Below are positions 39,801 through 48,800 of a stretch of 64,000 nucleotides of DNA, piece after piece. How positions within the stretch are numbered: the first letter of the stretch is position 1; the number at the start of each line of letters is the position of its first letter. A program made the position numbers and the translations under genes. The DNA is from Phoronis australis (Eukaryota; Phoronida; Phoronidae). The stretch lies in contig NMRA01000209.1 in assembly GCA_002633005.1 (NCBI GenBank), forward strand, positions 382,569 through 446,568, written 5' to 3'. Below the pieces are notes generated by a model. The model saw only the letters and a list, made by a program, of their open reading frames with translations. It had not been told where the DNA came from and did not search any database.

Positions 39801-42800
39801 AAGAAGCATTTTAAGACTTTGAGTAATATGTATCAATATGGTTCACAATTCTAGCTCTTGCTTTCAGTAAACAAGGGTCGAGCTCTTTTCTGTTTGGCCA
39901 GCTACATGTGTAAAAATCGCTACATATTGGGCATGCCAGCTACAACAACATTGCTCTAAAAGATGGCTGCATCGGTGTCTCACGTCATTTTTCTGAACTC
40001 TAACGATAACTGCTGAACTTTGCTTAACCACTTGTATTATATGCATTCATAAGATCACCATTGTTACTAACACCATAAATTACTTGTTTTTGTCTATTTT
40101 GTTTAAAGTCACGTTTCGCCCATTTTATATGGTTAAAAACGGAAATGGAATTAGGCTTCGTACTGTACACCCATAATGCACTCAGTAACGCTAGGACCTT
40201 GATTAAAACAAGACTTCGCGAGATTACGTGAGACATTGCCGTGTATTTTAAATGAGATCACGTGACTTTGACTAGATTTTAGCAAAGTCCTAGCGTAGGT
40301 TCTAGCGTTACTGAACCCACGCCCGGTCACATAGTACTCTTTTCCTATTCTACATGTATTTCCGTTACCAACAAAAACATCAAAATCATCAGCTACTCAA
40401 GACGCCGTTTCAGTATACTGGGGTCTGCGAATTCGAAAATGCCGCTTGTACGCGCATTGCATAGGACATGACTGCAGGTTCGATCGGTAGTCATGATTGA
40501 ATGAGCGTGATCATTTTAATAACTCCGAAACACTTCGCTTAAAATTCATCCAGCGAAAGCAGGTTAGGTGCAACTTTGACATTTTTCTTTCTTTTTCTCA
40601 ACCATTCTTGCCTGAGTATACATTATATGCACCCATGTATTCGTAACATTTTCGTTAAACATTTCAATTTATAAAGTTACTATTTCAGGAATTTAAAATT
40701 GTAGTAACCATTTCGCATACGTGCGGTTTTTGCAGGGAAAACTAGAGAAATGTGTTCATTTGTATTGGTCAATATGTAAATGTGTTAAATACAAATGTAT
40801 GTTTGGCTTACCTCACTTCATTGGATAAATTAAAAGGTTAACTTATGTTTAATTTATTGTGAAGAAATTTTCTTCGGCAAATTGACACGACCGAAAATGT
40901 TGAATTTAATAATAAAGGTTGGTAAGTATAACATATAACGTCAGAAATTTGTCAATCGGTTGACATGTTTCAACTCACTAAAAAAATGTTTCAGTATGAC
41001 ACAATTGAGAAGTTTGTCTTGAACACAGTGAAAGAACACAAAAGTCTGTAAACATCCATTTCAATCAACCATTGCAAAAGCCATATGTTTTAATTGCTAA
41101 ATATCATTTTTGTCTCCAGGTTTTCTTCTCATGGCTGCTGCCCTGTTGGCGACATCATTCGTCTCAAACCCCGACTTGATATTTGTGACTTATTCCTTAC
41201 CGTTTGGCATCGGTGCAGGATTGAGTTTTATAGGAAGCTCACTTATCATTGGTGAATATTTTGACGTCAAGCACAAATATCACGTGCTCACTACAAGTCT
41301 CCTTCTCTGTGGATATACTGTAGGTACGTAACTCACTTAGGCGGCTTTGTTTCGCAATTATGATTTACTCTGGCGAGAAAACGAAAAAAACCTTTACTAG
41401 TTCTCAAAAAATCGCTGTTATATCATTCGCTAAAGTGAAGGATTGCAACAAGAACGTTGAAACAATCTGCCATTCAAGAAAAAGAGGGTTAGCCAACACT
41501 GAAATTGTGAAATTGAAAATGTAGCAGTTACATTGGCGGCGCCGCACTGAAAAAAGTGGGGGACTATAGCCCCCAGCCCCCTGTCGTGCACCACCCACAG
41601 GCCATGGACGGGGTAGCACTGAAACCATAGGGCTGTAGCCCCCTAGCTACTTATGGTGCGCCGCCCATAATTAATGCATTGTCCGTGACTTGAGTTGCCG
41701 ACTCATTTGGCGACAATATAATATCGGATGAGCACGGTAATCTATTTAAAACCCCGTGAGCTTCAGTTCAGAATGGAACAATGACAGCTAAACAGTTATG
41801 ACCCTGTAAAATCTAAGCTTTATGCCATAACAAGTATTTCGATTGCCTGGAGGTCTGATGTTGCACCAACATGCCAGACATACGGACATTTAGTCCAGGT
41901 AAACGTTTAAGTTCCATTATTTTGTGTTTTCAGTTTCGGTATTAAGTGAAGGACCAATGAAAAGCGACTGTTAGAAATTTAGAAAAGCGCTCCACATAAC
42001 TATTTTCGGTTAATAATCAAAATTCACTGGAGGAAACGTGAAAAACCTCTGAGAATATACAGTTTTTGCTACAGGGTTATTTTCTTGAAATCATTTCGAT
42101 ACTGTTGCTGTCCTAATTATCTGTCTAAACTCGTTCCAACAATTGTGACATGACAGCATTTTCCCGTTCAGTGACTTAACCAGACGCAAGGGGTTCTGAG
42201 CGTGTGATAACATCTAGCTTTGTTAACTGCCAAGCACAGTCGTTGGTCTGTTTTGACAACAGGCACGCCAATAATCTACCAGGCTTATTAGAGACCACAT
42301 GTGAACACCGTCAAACCCAGAATGAATTGGTACATTCGGAAATAATAGATTATCGTAACTTCGGTTGCAGTTGGGCGATTTTGACGATTCAAAAACTAAA
42401 CATGATCACCATTTGACGAGGATTTCAGATATTCTATTGGCTTATGTCCAAATATCTTATAACTTAACTTTTATTTTAACAGCACAGCTTAGTCAGGCTA
42501 GATACGATCTTACCGAAAATTAAAGCAATTATCGAACAAAAGAGAGCTGGTCCTACAACCCTGAATAACAGAATGGAGTTAATCAGTCGTGTAAGATTTT
42601 GGCTACAGGGGTAAACTTCCCAACTTGTTGTTGAGGTATAGAATCGAACAAGTTAGGAGCAACGGGAAAACGCCGTAATGAAGTGTGAACATAAAAGACC
42701 AAGTTTGTGACTTTTACGTCTTAAGAGACTTATGAAACCGGCTCCAGCTTGAAAATCTTTGCCTTATGAATATAACTTATAACAAGAAGAACAGGCGTGG

Positions 42801-45800
42801 GCATTTGTACATTTTTCATTTGAGTTGATCTCAAAAATTTCGCGGTATTGCTTAAGGAGTGGGTGTGACTTTTGAAGTTATAAACCTACAGGTACATGTA
42901 GAGGTAGTGATTCATAATCCACAATTACCTATAGTGTTGTTTACTCTTTACAACGAGATGCATACGTTTGGTGTTTCGCCATTGGGAATCTAATATTTAC
43001 ATGTAAACTTCCTCTATTTTAGGTAGTCTATTATTTAATCCAGTGGCCGCAGCCTTGTTGGAAATTTCGAATTGGCGCAATACCCTTCGTGTTGATGCCG
43101 CGTTATTCGCATCCGCTGGTATTCCGCTGAGTGCACTTCTCGTGTCTAAAAGAACTTTAGAGGGCGGCACCATCGAATACAAAGACAAGCAATTTACCTG
43201 CCGGAAAGAAATGTGCTCAAACTTGAACCAAAATCTCAACCAAAAACCGGAAACATTGATGTGGATTGTGGGAAATTTCGTGAACTCACTTTGTTATATG
43301 ATGCCATTTTTAAATTTGGTGAGTTTTAATTGAAAGTGTTCGTACGTTTGAAAAGTTAAAACACAAATATTCTCGGCAAACTAGAATGAAGACGTATACC
43401 GAGAAATATGTGAAATTGACACACTATACCTGTACATGTACAGTAGAAGCCAAAAGATTTCAGACAAAATGACCCGGAAGTCCAAGTCATGACGGCTGGC
43501 ACGACGCCGAATTCAACGTTCGAGTAAGTCTTTTCTCACGACCGAGAAGGGATGGAAATTATTGGAAAAATTAGTAAGGTGGCAAATCCTTTTTCAACCA
43601 TTACTAGTCATTCTTGCTGTAAACATAAATGGCGTTAATGACGTAATGGTATTTTTCTCCCATACGTCAAAGCTCGTCTCCTTCTTTGGTATGACAAAGC
43701 ATAGATGATGAGCAGATGAGTACGAAGCCCCCGGACAGCTTCACAAGATCGGACGACCTCGCATTCTGTCCTCGCTCTATTTGGTGTAGACATGGTACGG
43801 TCAGCAGATTTGAGGGGGGCAACGGGCCATGAACCCCCCTTATATTCTCCTACATTACGATTGGCAGTTCGGTTGTGCGATCATCAGACGGCAAACCCTG
43901 GCTAGTATTCTGCCCTGGCCTCCACTAACTCAAAATCATGAATTCGCAACTGGGAAACGGGTGGAAGGTGACGGTATTCCTGTGAATCTTTCGTAGACGA
44001 GACGCTGGCTTGATAGCAACAGCGGTCATGCTTGCCCTTGGTTGTTTATACACTGCCCCGCCGGGATAGTTTGACTCACATAAAGCATGCCATAAATTCT
44101 CGTAAGAATATTACGTCTTCACTACGACAAACATGATGGCAATTATCTCGTCCTTTTCGTTTTGTGACATAATTAAAGACTTAATGTATGAAGTGGTATG
44201 GGCGCTTTCAGAGCGAGTCTGCTGACCGAGGTTTTGGACTGGCATATTTTATTTATACTAAAATGTATGTTGAATCGTTTCAGGCCATATACATATAAAC
44301 AACAACTGAATACAATTCACAGTTCCGCATGCCGGAAGTATTACGCAACGAACAATTCCTGCCTTCATCCGGTCCGATCAGTAAACTGGTTTGCGTTCTG
44401 TAGTCCCAACAAACTTGCAATTGCGGTAAAAACCGTCCGTCGCTTATAGAACGGGAGCAACAACTCCCTTTTCACAATTCAACTCCACAGCCTCCCTAGA
44501 CCGATCACTTCAGTGGCCGACCATGTTACTAGGACAGTCAACAACATTCAGGCGTACACTCGCGAAACTTTCGCTTTTAACTCTTCCGACTTTCCAAGAT
44601 TTTGTCTTTCTCGCAAAAAAATTAGTCCATGAATTGTTCTCATCTCTTACTTCCGCCGATAACTGTTCTCACTGGCCGAGGCAAACGCCGATTTTCCTAA
44701 TCCCAGAATCGATATGCAAGACCGTGTCATTTCACTGACGACGATTTTAGAAACAAGTAGCAAAACAAATACAACTGCGTTTCAGTCAAAGAGGAGCACA
44801 CTTTTCGCATTGCACAATTGCTCGTACATACGTTTCAGGTTTGAGCAACTGTTATTCACTATTATAGCTGTCGACTAAAACTGTTCAAAATATATCCAGA
44901 GTGAGTAACATCTCCCAAATTAACCCTTGACGCCTTCAATGGGTCCCGTGTAACATTCGTCTTAAAGAAAACTTTGTAGGACAAGTTCTTTTATTGTACA
45001 GCACTCAAGTTGAGTGTAATGTCACGTTAAAGTATTCTTTTTTGTAAATTTCAGGCTTCGTATATGCAGAATAAAGGGGTCGTAGGACCAAATTCCTCTG
45101 TTGCTATCATACTACTGAGCTTGTTCGAGGCGGTAGGGTATATCCTGGCTTCTCTCGTAGGAGACAAGATAAAAGGTCGTCTCATTTATGTTAACGTAAT
45201 CGCCTCGTTCGGTCTGACAATTATCTGCGCAGCCTGGCCATTTGTGGATGGGTCTTACTTTTCCATATTGGTTGTTTCGATGGGTAAGTTCAGCATCACG
45301 GAATCAAAAGATCCTCAGTATGGAAACGGAATAATTATTGAGTTTAGAATGTTTCCTTGACTTTAATTCCTTAAAGGAGTTTGTTTGACGAAATTTAGTT
45401 ATGATTAAGTTCCACTTTTCCATGTTATCCCCTAATATATAATTGTAAAATAATGTTCTGTAACATTTGTCAGCCCCCAAAGGCTTGGAGCATGTAAAAA
45501 CTCTTGTCTGCTAAACCGGTAACTGCAACGCTTTCTATGAGTAATACAACCGCTATAAAACACCTCACGTTAAAGACCAGAAGATCTATTTACATGTAAT
45601 ATGACACAGCAAGTAAGTAATTTCAGTAAAATTCCTCCTTTATCGTTCACCATGTAAGACGCTAATATAACAGAAAAGAACAAAACGAAGACTGCTTGAA
45701 ATTACTGAATAGGGTTTAGTATCGCTTAAAGTAAATAAGTTTCAAAATTCGCTTATACAAAATGGTGCCCCTTACCTTACCCGTTTACGCAAACATGTAC

Positions 45801-48800
45801 ATGTACAAACACTTCTTGAGGGAATTAGGCGTAGTCCAAGGGCGTGAACCGGTGCTGTTTGTTTTAAGGAAACCGTTCTCGTAGTTCCATGAAAGCCCTT
45901 ACAAGTCACGGATTACGTCCTAACGTGAAGGACTGGTCCTTGCCTAAGTGCCCTTGTGATTTCTTGTGAACTAGGCGCCTGACGTGTTCTAATATTTCTT
46001 AAAAGTCCCAAAATGAGCACCGTCACAAGAGGCATATCAAAGTTTTGAAACCCACACGCGCAGTTCCTTATCGATGCTCGACACGCCCTGGTCAATGTGT
46101 GTTGCCATCCAATCCCTGTTCTTTGACGATTCTGGATTGTTTGAGTGGTACCTAAAAGTGCAGAAGATTCCTCGGTTACTGAATTCAAATGCATCTCTGA
46201 TGCAGAGAGCTGCCATCTAATAAAAATGAATCTAAACCCAACTAGTGGATTTTCTTATTCATATGATTACAAGCCCGAACAAACCAGATGTTTTAAACTA
46301 CTTGCGACGGATATATAAAACTGTCGTCATACCTGGCCTAACTCAAGCGTTTTCATAAACTTTCTAGGGAGTGCGAATTGGCCGCAGCTACAGTCAAATG
46401 TACAATGCTACCTTAAATCAAGCCACACTCTTCAAATGTTAGTAGCTCTTTTTCCTCTGCTCTTCAGTTTTGAAGTATTCGGACCTACCCTACCATCTTT
46501 TACAGGACAGGCTACTAACTCTTTTCAGTCTTTACTAAAAACTAATGTGAAATACAAAAGAACTGGTGTCAGAACTTGGCAATATTTGAAAATGGAAATT
46601 CCACCTTAAAAATGCTACAAGTGACCACGGAAACCTTATTGCATTTCATATTTTTTTACTCTGATGCTTTCCTTTGCACCGTAAATTGAAACCATTCTCA
46701 AAAAGGTGGCTAAAGGTTGGAAATTTTCACTAAAAAGCATTGCTTCCCTATGCTTTACACTAGATTGTGAAAGCAAAATTATTGTTGGTTCTCAGTATTT
46801 GGTCCAAATGTCGTTCAATCAGATATTTTGACAATTCTGGATTCTTTGATTGGTTGGAGTCACCATTTAAAGAAATGGGGTCTACACTCAAACTAGCGAG
46901 CTTTTCGGATTCACAATATGTTCACATGCACAAGCAAACCAGAACTTACTCGCCATGGATATCATAAAAACCCAAGAACGTAAGTTCAAATTATTTACGG
47001 CTATAAGTCCAACGTGTCTCCTATCCTAGCAGACTGAGGGCCGCCGTGGGAACTGATGAGTTATGTGAGATCGATTTTTGCTTGATGTGTTCCAAACTTG
47101 TTAGAGATCTGCCATAGTATATTTTTGTGTTTAGCTGTATGTCTCAGGAAACTGTTCACTTTGGCTTTGAGTAAAATTTGCTTTAACTCGTGTCCTTTTT
47201 CAAGTTATACAGTCGATCACATTTCTGGAGTCTACAAAACCCACCTAACTTTCGTTGAATTAACACCAGTGGCCGTTTGTTATAAATCATATGGGTAAAA
47301 CTAAAACTTGCTATCATTGGGAAGGGTGTTTATTGAATGGGAAACCATGAAAGAACATTCGGTCGCGCAAAAACATGATTTCATATTCTGAAGCGCGTCG
47401 GCGACGGTGGTGGTGCTTTGCATAATTATAACGATGATTTTATTTGCAGCGTATGGAACTTGCCTTGGGCTTTCCATCGTATACTCGTACGCCGGATCTG
47501 CTGAAATAACCCAGCTGCCGCTAGATGTCGCGTGGAGCTACACCAGCATGAGTATGGGCTTCGCGATGCTGCTGGGACCTTTCCTGTCGGGTGAGGTGAA
47601 ATTAAGTTGTGCGAGATGCTACGCACGTAACGGTGTCTTGGGCCTCTGTGTTGCTTTGGTATATTTGGTATGATGCATACCTTTGTCGTCTGAGCACAAT
47701 CTATCGTCGTGCATTGTATAAAGCTGCAAGGCCAGGCACACGTATGATCGGGTGGGATGCAAATTTTATCAAAAAAATATGTTGCCGTTACTTTGAAACC
47801 AATGCGTCGTAAAACAGCCTACCGTTAAGATCTAAACGCATAGGCAACACGTTGCCCCGCGGCTACAACACTCCCCATAGGCTTCTGTGTTAATTTCATT
47901 ACCGTGTATTTTAAAAGGCCGTAAGCCAAAACCGCTCACCGAATAAGAGGTTTTCAGGTCGTCGAAAATACAAATTACACTTTTTTGTCACTTAAAAAAG
48001 TGCTTATTTGTTTTAGCGACCAATTCTATTTTATTCATATCCTCAGTGAAGCATGTCCAAGAGATTTAAGATTATTTTTTGGGAATATTTCGAATTCCAC
48101 TTCTGTCTTCGCAGTTAACTTCTTCAATGCGCTTCATATAAGCCTAAAGTATTTCAATTGAAGTCGAACGTGAGTTGGGCCGAAACAAACGCTAGAGTTA
48201 ACGGAACGCGTTACCTGGTGTCTGATATTTGCAGGAAGTGACTTTTTGTTCGTGAACTGGTGTGATTTGGCCTAACTTCGTCATAATGGCACCCTTCAAG
48301 GGAAGATACAGTGAACATCGAGTGATTTTCATGAACATGTTCGAATTACAATATTTACTTTCCCGTGCATGTAAAAATCAGGGCGGCCCGCAACGCTCCT
48401 TGCTGGCCCCGCTAATCGTAATCGTGTCCAAAATTTGACCGCCAGACATCAAGACATTATCCTGACAGGAAAACTTTACCGCTACGCAAAAATTGCATGT
48501 AAAATGAATACGCATTTACACAAGTTACATTTCTACTGTCGATGTTTGTTGATCGAACGGGAAAAATGATTTGAAATCGGATTTTAAAGTTTCTCCTTGA
48601 TAAACATAACCTCCAATCCTTGCTTTCACTTAGTGGCCTGGCTAACATTCGGTACTACATGTACCTGGCTATCTGACATACATGTAGCAATTGAATACAA
48701 TCGGGAACCAGGCAACTACTTTGACATTAGTTTTGTAAAATGGTGAAACGACAGTGAACGCTGATGGCGGAATGAATAGAGAAACTGTGAATTTTATTCA

